Shown here: piece after piece, positions 1-5,138 of the stretch | Layout: each line of letters begins with the position of its first letter | Numbering within the stretch: the stretch's first letter is position 1 | Source: Patescibacteria group bacterium UBA2193 | Lineage (GTDB): Bacteria; Patescibacteriota; Minisyncoccia; Moranbacterales; DUUL01 | DNA length: 5,138 nt | NCBI GenBank assembly: GCA_002327335.1 | Contig: DCVH01000010.1 | Coordinates: forward strand, 1-5,138 | Direction: 5' to 3' | Program-made: the position numbers and the translations under genes | The notes under the pieces: model-generated | Databases searched by the model: none | The model's input: only the letters and a program-made list of their open reading frames with translations | What the model was told of the DNA's origin: nothing

Positions 1-115
1 TCGCCCAAGCACTCGCATTGCCAGTTGTGATTAAGGCATCTTCGGCCCCGCTTATTGTATTGTTCCCCGTATCAGCAATTGCCTGAACAGAATTAACCAC
101 ACTTGTTGCATTGTT
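1..115 (-). repeat. repeat unit 4 of the large protein, cut by the window edge
   Basis: From residue 495 the sequence reads NNATSVVNSVQAIADTGNNT, then ISGAEDALITTGNASAWA, where the window ends. It keeps the TG-x-N and TGNA halves at 15-residue spacing. More units may follow outside. Confidence 0.75.
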
Positions 116-1597
116 ATAATTGAAAACATCAATGGCATTTCCGTTATCCGGATCTGTATAGACACTTCCCAGATCATATTCATAAACAAGCTGTTGCTCT
201 CTATCTTCGCTCCAATTAATCACTTGCCCCACCCAATTTCCGGCATTATTAATTATTAGAAAAAACCAATTATTGCTAACGATGTTAGTGTTCACTAGAT
301 TGAAAGCCTCCGCGGAAGAAGCCGCGTTTCCGGTTTTAATTAATAAAGCATCTACTGCACCCTCTATGATATTTGCTCCAGTGTTTGCCAGTGCCACTAC
401 GCTATTTTCAATTCCAATCGCCTCATTAATATTTGTCACTTTGTCAATTTGCATTCCAGAATCAGAAGCAACCAACAGTCCTTCCCCGGGAACAATCAGA
501 TCACCTGTCCACTCACCAACAATATTTACCACGACCAAATACCAATTATTACCAACAACATTAGTGTTAATCAAGTTTATTACACCAGCCACTGCTTCAG
601 CATTTCCTGTTTCGATGTTGGCAACTTCTTCAATATTTTTAATAACATTTTCGCCAGTTTCTGCGACGACAACAACTAGATTTTTTACCTCAGTTGCAAT
701 GTTGATATTAGTTACATCATTTTCAATCCCACCATCTTCACCATTCTCGTTAGAATTTTCCAAAATATCCTTAAATATTTTTACTAAATTCAAATCTTCA
801 GATGACCCATCTTCAATATTTATTATTTCCTTTTTCCCATTTTCGGTTGTTATATTGGTATTGATTTCATTCAGAATAACCGCCTCGGCGTCCGCATTTC
901 CAGAAGTTATTTCAGCTTCTTCAATGCTACTATTTTCAAGTGGTTCCATGTTTTCAACTGGTGACTGTTTTTCTTCAAGACCCTCTGCTACATCTTCATT
1001 GTCTGTAGCCTCCTCACAATTATTTTCATCTGCATCTCCAGCTTCTTCATCATTGCCTTCCTCAGACTCATCCGCCTCAATGCTTTCTTGTAATTCTTCT
1101 GCAGTTAAATCTTCTAATTTATTATTGCATTCGTCATTATTCTCAGAACCAGAAACAACGTTTCCCCCTGTGTCAGAAATCACTTCAACAACATTTTCTG
1201 TTTTTTCAGCAATATTGACGTTTACTGAATCATCTTCAATCAAATTATTAATCTCTTCCTCAGAAAGAAGTGGCACTTCGGTTGCCTCTTCTTCGGCAAG
1301 CTCTTCACTGGTTAGCTCTTCATCTTTTGGAAACGCTTCTTCTTGAGCTTCTGGAACACTTTTTTCTTCATTTTCAACAGACTCTTCTTTTTCTTCAACA
1401 ATCTCCTCTTTCTCGTCTTTCACAACAACTTCTTCTTCAACTTCTTCCTGCTCTTGTTCCTCTTTTGTTTCTTCCGAAACAACCTCTTCGCTTGCCCAAG
1501 AAATTGAAGCCGTCAGAAAATAGTGATAACTCGCCAAATTAAATATCAGAAAAACGGCCATCGATATTTCGATAAATTTTTTAATAATTTTTTTCAT
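1..1597 (-). CDS. large secreted Glu-rich repeat protein, C-terminus beyond the window
   Basis: The frame runs unbroken from ATG at 1595-1597 to the left edge, 532 codons with no stop, so the gene is cut by the window. Residues 1-35 form a signal peptide (basic start MKKIIKKF, hydrophobic core, likely cut at SWA/S). Residues 36-122 are extremely acidic, with over 40 percent Glu. Then come four module copies: a first one split in two (125-150 and 225-248), complete ones at about 296-365 and 388-457, and one cut by the edge from about 495. The complete units read TG-x-N, TGNA, N-L-x-NTN, then NNW and N-x-x-G-x-W-x-G. Cysteines occur only at 157 and 194, inside the insertion that splits the first unit. 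No enzyme motif or anchor is visible; an anchor could lie in the missing part. The gap to the upstream gene is 40 bases and no Shine-Dalgarno is seen. I recognise no named family; a surface adhesin or fibre component is plausible. Confidence 0.85.
   Translation of the reverse strand, partial: MKKIIKKFIEISMAVFLIFNLASYHYFLTASISWASEEVVSEETKEEQEQEEVEEEVVVKDEKEEIVEEKEESVENEEKSVPEAQEEAFPKDEELTSEELAEEEATEVPLLSEEEINNLIEDDSVNVNIAEKTENVVEVISDTGGNVVSGSENNDECNNKLEDLTAEELQESIEADESEEGNDEEAGDADENNCEEATDNEDVAEGLEEKQSPVENMEPLENSSIEEAEITSGNADAEAVILNEINTNITTENGKKEIINIEDGSSEDLNLVKIFKDILENSNENGEDGGIENDVTNINIATEVKNLVVVVAETGENVIKNIEEVANIETGNAEAVAGVINLINTNVVGNNWYLVVVNIVGEWTGDLIVPGEGLLVASDSGMQIDKVTNINEAIGIENSVVALANTGANIIEGAVDALLIKTGNAASSAEAFNLVNTNIVSNNWFFLIINNAGNWVGQVINWSEDREQQLVYEYDLGSVYTDPDNGNAIDVFNYNNATSVVNSVQAIADTGNNTISGAEDALITTGNASAWA
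227..436 (-). repeat. repeat unit 3 of the large protein
   Basis: Residues 388-457 contain TNINEA, then TGANIIEGAVDALLIKTGNA, then NLVNTNIVSNNW and N-A-G-N-W-V-G. Spacing from TG to TGNA is 16 residues, as in unit 2. Confidence 0.8.
503..712 (-). repeat. repeat unit 2 of the large protein
   Basis: Residues 296-365 contain TNINIA, then TGENVIKNIEEVANIETGNA, then NLINTNVVGNNW and N-I-V-G-E-W-T-G. It aligns with unit 3 without gaps over the core; the TG starts are 92 residues apart. Confidence 0.8.
854..1225 (-). repeat. repeat unit 1 of the large protein, split by an acidic insertion
   Basis: The first half (residues 125-150, bases 1148-1225) ends SDTGGNVVSG. The second half (225-248, bases 854-925) reads IEEAEITSGNADAEAV and ends in INTN. 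Between them lie about 74 mostly acidic residues with two cysteines. In the other units the same two halves are directly adjacent. Confidence 0.65.
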
Positions 1598-1637
1598 GGC
1601 CGTATTACTAATAATTAAAATATACAAATTAAATTGT

Positions 1638-2138
1638 TTAATTATTTGCAGTTGCCCTTATTAACCCATCAAAAAAATCCAAAACATTTTTAATAAACCC
1701 ATCCGCAGAATTTTCCTGAACTAATTTTTTTTCTGGAGCGATAACAATGTTTTCAGCTTCTGATTCTTTTGTTTCAATTGAAACGGGACAACTATCGCTC
1801 TCTTCATTGCATTCTTTTTTTTCTGTTATTATTTCAATCGTCCCCGGATTAACCAATTTAATAGACGCCTCTTGGTTTTTTGATTCTGTCTTAATCTCTG
1901 CTTCTATTTTTACCTCCTCCCCATTAACAAATACTTCTGAATCAACTGAAGCGCTGGCATCTCCAGTCTTTATTTTTTCCTGATCACCTGACGCATTCCC
2001 TCCAGTGTCGGCAGTGGCACTGACAATATTTTTGATTTCTGACCCAACAGCAATTCCCATTGAAAAAATGACACTAATAAAAAATATTGATAGGGCCATT
2101 GCAAGTTCGATTATTTTTTTAGTTTTAAAATATGACAT
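1638..2138 (-). CDS. secreted or membrane-anchored acidic protein with one divergent repeat
   Basis: The 166-residue product opens with a basic stretch and a hydrophobic segment (about 9-32, ending F-S-M-G-I-A-V-G-S), which is a signal peptide or an uncleaved anchor. Residues 39-73 hold one divergent copy of the module seen in its neighbours: ATADTGGNASGD, then KTGDASASV, without the NTN end. Residues 74-135 are Lys/Glu-rich and look beta-stranded, with a close cysteine pair at 110 and 117 (C-N-E-E-S-D-S-C). The C-terminus (146-162) is an amphipathic segment, D-G-F-I-K-N-V-L-D-F-F-D-G-L-I. The N-terminus resembles that of the next gene (K-K-I-I-E-L-A-M-A against K-K-F-I-E-I-S-M-A), suggesting paralogy. 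No Shine-Dalgarno is visible before the ATG. It ends in TAA 40 bases before the next start, so the two are probably one transcript. No named family recognised. Confidence 0.8.
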   Translation of the reverse strand: MSYFKTKKIIELAMALSIFFISVIFSMGIAVGSEIKNIVSATADTGGNASGDQEKIKTGDASASVDSEVFVNGEEVKIEAEIKTESKNQEASIKLVNPGTIEIITEKKECNEESDSCPVSIETKESEAENIVIAPEKKLVQENSADGFIKNVLDFFDGLIRATANN

Positions 2139-2230
2139 TGTTTTTTATTAAAATTTGTTACCCCACCGCCACTCTCGCCAGGAGAACCAGAGGGAAGTGA
2201 ACATCACCCCTCTGGTTTCCGGGACCGGAA
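2139..2230 (-). other. GC-rich spacer with a strong hairpin between two secreted-protein genes
   Basis: Within this 92-base gap, 2161-2220 is 37/60 G+C, well above the flanking DNA. On the minus strand AACCAGAGGG (2208-2217) pairs perfectly with CCCTCTGGTT (2185-2194). The 13-base loop can itself form GTGA-TGT-TCAC, giving 14 base pairs interrupted by a TT bulge. Just upstream, TTCCGG-TC-CCGGAA (2217-2230) is a second, short palindrome that begins right after the stop of the 161-residue gene. No T run follows, so it is not a standard terminator. It may stabilise or process the mRNA of the upstream gene, or partly attenuate transcription into the downstream ones. Role inferred, structure seen. 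Confidence 0.6.
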
Positions 2231-2716
2231 TTATTGATTAAATCCACCACCAATTTGAACATTGGTGTTAATCAGATTCATTCCGGAAGCACTTGATGCT
2301 GCATTGCCGGTAATAATTGACGCTCCGTCAATGTCAGCTTTGCCGATTGCATTGTTTCCTGTGCTCGAATAAGACCCGATACCATTTGAAGCATTCATTG
2401 CCATATTTTTTTGATAATTCGTTCTGGTCATTCTGACCCAGTTTGAATTAATGGCATTAGTCCCATCCGCCGAGGAAACTGCATTACCAGTGTCAATTGA
2501 TGCATTCTCATCTATCTCAGCTTTGCCAATTGCATTGTCACCAGTAAAAGAACTTGCTTCAATATAATTCAAAACATCATGGGCATAATTAGTTTGTTGC
2601 CCTTGTTGATAGTTGCTATAATGATTATAGCTTCCTCCTCCCCAAGCAAGAACTGAGGCTGCGGTTAACAAGAAAGCAAAAGAGAAAACCGAGGTGCCTA
2701 TTAATATTTTTTTCAT
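2231..2716 (-). CDS. small secreted protein with two TGxN/TGNA repeats
   Basis: The 161-residue product starts MKKILIGTSVFSFAFLLTAA and has a classic signal peptide, probably cut after VLA at residue 24. The mature N-terminus is rich in Gly, Tyr, Asn and Gln (25-45). Two repeat units follow, at residues 58-93 and 119-153, offset by 61 residues. Each has TG-D/N-NAIGKA-E/D-ID, then TGNA, SSA, and N-x-I-N-S/T-N. The protein ends seven residues after the second NTN. It has no cysteine, no membrane anchor and no enzyme motif. The composition (small polar residues, many Asn, Gly, Ser, Ala) recalls curlin-like or other fibre subunits, but the curlin Q-x-G-x-x-N signature is absent. The same module occurs in the next two genes downstream, so all three probably act together at the cell surface. 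I do not recognise a named family. The gene ends in TAA, next to a GC-rich hairpin. Confidence 0.85.
   Translation of the reverse strand: MKKILIGTSVFSFAFLLTAASVLAWGGGSYNHYSNYQQGQQTNYAHDVLNYIEASSFTGDNAIGKAEIDENASIDTGNAVSSADGTNAINSNWVRMTRTNYQKNMAMNASNGIGSYSSTGNNAIGKADIDGASIITGNAASSASGMNLINTNVQIGGGFNQ
2261..2545 (-). repeat. two tandem repeat units in the 161-residue secreted protein
   Basis: Unit 1 covers 2438-2545 and unit 2 covers 2261-2362, about 183 bases apart. Similarity is visible in the DNA as well as the protein: on the plus strand TCAGCTTTGCC-A/G-ATTGCATTGT occurs in both (around 2517 and 2334), and a GCATT-A/G-CC-A/G-GT block opens both TGNA segments (2481 and 2301). This suggests duplication within the gene followed by divergence, with a one-codon length difference between units. 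Confidence 0.8.
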
Positions 2717-2842
2717 AGTTTTCTTGCCCCGTTAAATTGGTTTTTAAAAATCAATTTAGCTAGGGTGAATTAATTTTTAAAATCTTTGCTTTAAGGCAGC
2801 TTCACCTTCGACCTTTTTATGAAAATTAATAATTAAATTAAA
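2717..2842 (-). promoter_or_regulatory. leader region of the two-repeat secreted protein, with two inverted repeats
   Basis: If the hairpin at 2843-2865 terminates transcription, the promoter of the 161-residue gene must lie here, but I see no good -35/-10 pair. Two inverted repeats are visible. On the minus strand AAGGTGAA (2801-2808) can pair with TTCACCCT (2762-2769), with one mismatch. Nearer the start, TAAATTG-A-TTTTT / AAAAA-C-CAATTTA (2733-2758) is a 26-base near-perfect palindrome with one mismatch. GGGG (2727-2730) lies 10 bases before the ATG and may act as a poor Shine-Dalgarno. The stretch could be a structured 5' untranslated region or hold an operator. It matches no riboswitch class I know. 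Confidence 0.35.
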
Positions 2843-2865
2843 AAATCAGCAATAATTGCTGATTT
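2837..2865 (-). terminator. Rho-independent-like terminator after the small ORF
   Basis: The minus strand reads AAATCAGCAA-TTA-TTGCTGATTT, a perfect ten-base-pair stem (2843-2852 with 2856-2865) and a three-base loop. The T's at the end of the right arm run on into three more T's (2840-2842), giving six in a row, followed by an A/T-rich stretch. The core TCAGCAA/TTGCTGA has only moderate GC content, which is plausible in so AT-rich a genome. On the plus strand no A/T tail of the right polarity follows directly, so the signal is oriented for minus-strand transcripts. It would separate the DUF4012 gene and the small ORF from the secreted-protein genes. Confidence 0.6.
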
Positions 2866-2868
2866 GGT

Positions 2869-2943
2869 CTAAAAAATCGTTCTTGTTGAGACAATGACGT
2901 TCTTCTTGATAATAGAATGAAAAAATTGAGGAATCTTTTTCAT
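2869..2943 (-). CDS. probable small gene, 24-residue basic hydrophobic peptide
   Basis: An ATG at 2941-2943 opens 24 codons ending in TAG. The product begins MKKIPQFFHSIIKK and ends in V-S-T-R-T-I-F, and is rich in Lys, Ile, Phe and Val. Three features argue that it is translated. GAAGGA (2951-2956) sits 7 bases upstream of the ATG, the clearest Shine-Dalgarno in the window. A hairpin followed by a T run begins 3 bases after the stop. A small hairpin with a GAAA loop lies just upstream. It starts 109 bases after the DUF4012 stop, so it may be the last gene of that transcript or have its own promoter. I do not recognise the peptide. It could be a small membrane-active or surface-associated protein, or a leader peptide, although it has no run of regulatory codons. 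It is too short for statistical support from composition. Confidence 0.5.
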   Translation of the reverse strand: MKKIPQFFHSIIKKNVIVSTRTIF

Positions 2944-2967
2944 CTTTTTATCCTTCTTTTTCTATCG

Positions 2968-2981
2968 AACTGTTTCCAGTT
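2968..2981 (-). other. small RNA hairpin with a GAAA tetraloop
   Basis: The minus strand reads AACTG-GAAA-CAGTT, a perfect five-base-pair stem closed by a GNRA-type GAAA loop. It ends 11 bases before the GAAGGA ribosome binding site of the 24-codon ORF, so in a transcript it would sit in that ORF's 5' leader. GNRA loops stabilise short stems and can dock into receptors, but no receptor is apparent here. The palindrome is directly visible; any role is inferred. Confidence 0.4.
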
Positions 2982-3001
2982 TTTTAGAAATAGAAATAAT
3001 T

Positions 3002-3030
3002 AGAATATAAATAAAAAGTTCATTTGTCTT
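3002..3030 (-). promoter_or_regulatory. weak sigma70-like promoter candidate for the small ORF
   Basis: On the minus strand AAGACA (3025-3030) is followed 17 bases later by TATTCT (3002-3007); each matches four of six consensus bases. An overlapping TATATT (3004-3009) matches five of six but at 15-base spacing. It lies about 60 bases upstream of the 24-codon ORF. In DNA this AT-rich such matches arise often by chance, so this is only a candidate. The small ORF could equally be read through from the DUF4012 gene. Confidence 0.2.
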
Positions 3031-3052
3031 GATGAAAAATTTTACCTATAAA

Positions 3053-5122
3053 CTATTCTTTCTTTTTTAAAACAACTCCCCAAAAAAGATCACTCTTCAA
3101 AACTTGTTTAAAATTCAATTCTCCTCCTTCGAATGAAAGTGTCTCCGGATACTTCCAAAAAATTTCCGAATCCGAAGGAAAAATTATTTTGGAAGACAAA
3201 TCACTACCGATTGAACCAGATTGTTTTTGAACAAGCAATGAATAAGAATCCATATTGTCTCTATTTTTGGAAAGATCAATCCTGAAAGGTAAAATATACT
3301 TATATTCAATTTCAACGGTTTCTTTTGGCGAAACATAAACCCAATTGGCAAAAACCGTTTTATTGTCTTCTTCGTAAATTCTTGTTCCTGTCGCTTCGTC
3401 AATTTTCATTGATTGTTCTTCACTCTCGACTTGAGCATCTCGCCTAAATTCCAACTTATCATAATCAAGAGGCGGATTATTAAATTCTCTAGTATGCCCT
3501 TCAACAGAAAGAAACTGACTGCCCTTCGGAACATAAACTCGCATATAATCGCTATTCACTTTGTTCCACCACTCATGTTCATAATCTCCTCCCTTATGAT
3601 GTCTCACTATTTTAACTGTATTAATAATAGTTCCGTCTGATTGAATTTCTGCTTTATGATTAATAGTTTCGTCTATCACTCCATCTGTTTTGTAACCATT
3701 AATATTTGTGTTAACAACCATCAAGTAGTCTTTTCCTGTTTGTAGAATTTCTCCTGACCACCCTTGTTCTGAAATAACTTTCTGTGCCTCATAATTGAAA
3801 GAATAAATCAATATATGTTTTTCTTTGAGTGATTCTGAAAAAACCCTGAACGCCTTGGACAGTCGACTCATACCTTTATCTACAAATAAATTCTCTAAAA
3901 CTTTCGGCGCAAGATCAGCCAAGAATTTTTTTGGCTCATTTTCTTCTTTGTCATAATCAACTTCAACTTCATATTGAGTCTTTTCAATAAAATTTTCCGC
4001 ATCAATAGTTGTCTCATACTCAGGCATTTCGATTGGACCGGTTATCTCGAGAAGTTTTTGCATCACAGTCGGAGTAACAGCAATCACACCGTCCACGGTG
4101 GGACCACCAGTTTTTTCATAAAACCAAGCAATTTTTTCTGCTGAAGTTGGAAAATCTGGAAACCAATTAGCATCGTGAGTTGACCAAGCTGCTGAAATTT
4201 TTTGGATCGGTTTCGGCGGAACAACTTTTTCCCGAAGCTGACCATCGGGATTATAGATCCCATCAATAAAAAGATTTTTCACTTTTCCATCATTCATTTC
4301 CAAAACGCCATAACTTCCAATAAACCCTCCTGTCGCTCTCATCTCTTGATTGTTCTGAAAGACAAATAGATATCTTCGAACTCCACTAAAACCAAAAATC
4401 TCCCAAAGTACTTCGTAATTCTTTTCCAAATCATCAAGCAACCCAACAACACTTGGCAATATCTCCTTGATTTGCAAAAATTTTTGACGATATTCTTCCG
4501 GTAAATCTTTTTCCTTTACTCGATCAAGTTCAGACTGAGCTTCTTCCAGTGCACTGTGAGCTCGAACAAGACGCTCATTTGATTCCACAAAAACTTCTTT
4601 TAATCCATGTGCATCAAATTGATTAGACTTATTATTTTCTCCAACAAAAACAAGGGCCAATGCGCCAAGTTCTTCTGCTGCTTCCGTCATTTTTTCTCCG
4701 GCTTTTATAATACTTTTTCCACTGCTCGCCTTTGATAATCCAGGAATAGCCGAAAAAACATTCAACAAGTCTCCTCCTAAATAATCAAGTTGTCCGCTTG
4801 CCTCCTGAAAATCATCTCTGGCATTAGAAAATTTTCTAACCGCACCAACAAAATCCTGATTTTCAAGATCGTCTTTGGCAAAAGCCAATTCACCCACAGC
4901 ATTTTGCCCCTTCACAATCACATCATCTTGAATTTGAATTCCATAGGAAAAAATTTTAATTCCCCAAAAACCACAAAAAAGAATCATCGAAGCCATCACA
5001 AAACTGAAAGCTTGTCTTTTTTTATTGAAAATTATATTTTCACTTTCTAAAATATTTTTCAAAGAAAATCCAAAAGGGTTGATCGAGGAAAATAATTTTT
5101 TTATTTTTTTATTTCTCAGCAC
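3053..5122 (-). CDS. DUF4012-family single-pass membrane protein, start uncertain
   Basis: The 689-residue product has a basic N-terminus (residues 1-36), one membrane helix at about 38-60, then a large domain predicted to lie outside the membrane. Residues 75-235 are mostly helical and charged, with possible coiled coil (FVESNERLVRAHSALEEAQS region). Residues 250-272 carry YLFVFQNNQEMRATGGFIGS, which I recognise as the hallmark of DUF4012, a family of unknown function common in Patescibacteria and Actinobacteria. It continues with the D-G-I-Y-N-P-D-G-Q segment (287-295) and the A-A-W-S-T-H-D-A-N-W-F-P-D-F-P stretch (311-325). From about 480 to the end the protein looks beta-rich. No second membrane helix and no catalytic motif are visible. 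The listed start is GTG at 5120-5122 with no clear Shine-Dalgarno. The frame stays open upstream to the window edge (codons L-A-K-R-R before it), so the true start may be outside. The stop is TAG. The family call is strong; the function is unknown. Confidence 0.9.
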   Translation of the reverse strand: MLRNKKIKKLFSSINPFGFSLKNILESENIIFNKKRQAFSFVMASMILFCGFWGIKIFSYGIQIQDDVIVKGQNAVGELAFAKDDLENQDFVGAVRKFSNARDDFQEASGQLDYLGGDLLNVFSAIPGLSKASSGKSIIKAGEKMTEAAEELGALALVFVGENNKSNQFDAHGLKEVFVESNERLVRAHSALEEAQSELDRVKEKDLPEEYRQKFLQIKEILPSVVGLLDDLEKNYEVLWEIFGFSGVRRYLFVFQNNQEMRATGGFIGSYGVLEMNDGKVKNLFIDGIYNPDGQLREKVVPPKPIQKISAAWSTHDANWFPDFPTSAEKIAWFYEKTGGPTVDGVIAVTPTVMQKLLEITGPIEMPEYETTIDAENFIEKTQYEVEVDYDKEENEPKKFLADLAPKVLENLFVDKGMSRLSKAFRVFSESLKEKHILIYSFNYEAQKVISEQGWSGEILQTGKDYLMVVNTNINGYKTDGVIDETINHKAEIQSDGTIINTVKIVRHHKGGDYEHEWWNKVNSDYMRVYVPKGSQFLSVEGHTREFNNPPLDYDKLEFRRDAQVESEEQSMKIDEATGTRIYEEDNKTVFANWVYVSPKETVEIEYKYILPFRIDLSKNRDNMDSYSLLVQKQSGSIGSDLSSKIIFPSDSEIFWKYPETLSFEGGELNFKQVLKSDLFWGVVLKKKE

Positions 5123-5138
5123 CCGACGTTTTGCAAGA

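Noticed and set aside
273..1346. 357-residue plus-strand ORF, rich in Ser, Thr, Phe and Leu
   Set aside because: It is antisense to the Glu-rich, signal-peptide-bearing minus-strand gene. Its Ser/Phe/Leu-rich composition is what the complement of GAA/GAG codons gives, and it has no supporting start signal.
1270..1542. Leu-rich plus-strand ORF of 90 residues
   Set aside because: It is the complement of the Glu-rich low-complexity region; poly-Leu/Gln is an artefact of GAA/GAG-rich DNA.
1627..1643. AT-only hairpin AATTAAA-CAA-TTTAATT overlapping the stop of the 166-residue gene as a terminator
   Set aside because: The stem has no G-C pair and no clean T run follows, and the next gene starts only 40 bases on, so co-transcription is more likely.
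2139..2230. Integron attC site or transposon end in the GC-rich hairpin
   Set aside because: No GTTRRRY/RYYYAAC core pair, no terminal inverted repeats around a transposase gene, and no target duplication are visible.
2717..2842. Cyclic-di-GMP-I riboswitch, suggested by a GCAAAG string and TAGCTAAATTG
   Set aside because: The GNRA-capped stem, its receptor and the closing helix of that class are not present in order; only short strings match.
4790..5050. Plus-strand ORF of 86 residues, and other short ORFs inside 3053-5122
   Set aside because: They overlap the well-supported DUF4012 gene in other frames and show no domain or ribosome binding site.
1..5138. Alternative genetic code with TGA read as glycine
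   Set aside because: No TGA stop is used in the four complete reading frames, but the many glycines in these genes are all GGN and no in-frame TGA occurs, so the standard code explains the data.

Overview
All genes in this window lie on the minus strand, so they are read from the right edge to the left. The DNA is AT-rich, with long A/T runs between genes. The most upstream gene encodes a DUF4012-type membrane protein. That family, the low GC and the mostly weak ribosome binding sites suggest a candidate phylum radiation bacterium (Patescibacteria, perhaps a Parcubacteria/Moranbacteria-like lineage). This is inference; no rRNA or other phylogenetic marker is present. Stops are TAA or TAG, and none of the many glycines in the large genes is coded by TGA, so the standard bacterial code fits and the Gracilibacteria code does not.

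Layout from right to left. (1) A DUF4012-family single-pass membrane protein (3053-5122) whose frame is still open at the right edge. (2) A 336-base gap (2717-3052). It holds a small hairpin with a GAAA loop, a probable 24-codon gene with the clearest Shine-Dalgarno of the window (2869-2943), a terminator-like hairpin 3 nt after its stop (2843-2865), and the leader of the next gene with two further inverted repeats. (3) A 161-residue secreted protein with two copies of a Gly/Asn/Ala/Thr-rich repeat. (4) A 92-base gap containing a GC-rich patch with a strong hairpin. (5) A 166-residue secreted or membrane-anchored protein with one divergent copy of the repeat. (6) A 40-base gap, then a large secreted protein (1597 to 1, C-terminus beyond the left edge) with a Glu-rich region and four copies of the repeat, the last cut by the window edge.

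The main result is that three consecutive secreted proteins of very different size and composition share one module. Its pattern is TG-x-N, about 13-18 residues, TGNA or TGDA, then in most copies N-x-x-NTN. I do not recognise it as a named domain. Its half-unit spacing of about 17 residues and its alternating small, polar and hydrophobic residues suggest a beta-solenoid or curli-like surface fibre, but this is a hypothesis. The DUF4012 protein upstream is predicted to face the outside of the same membrane. The region reads as a cell-surface locus, possibly building an extracellular structure. Nothing in the sequence indicates an enzyme, a mobile element or a defence system.
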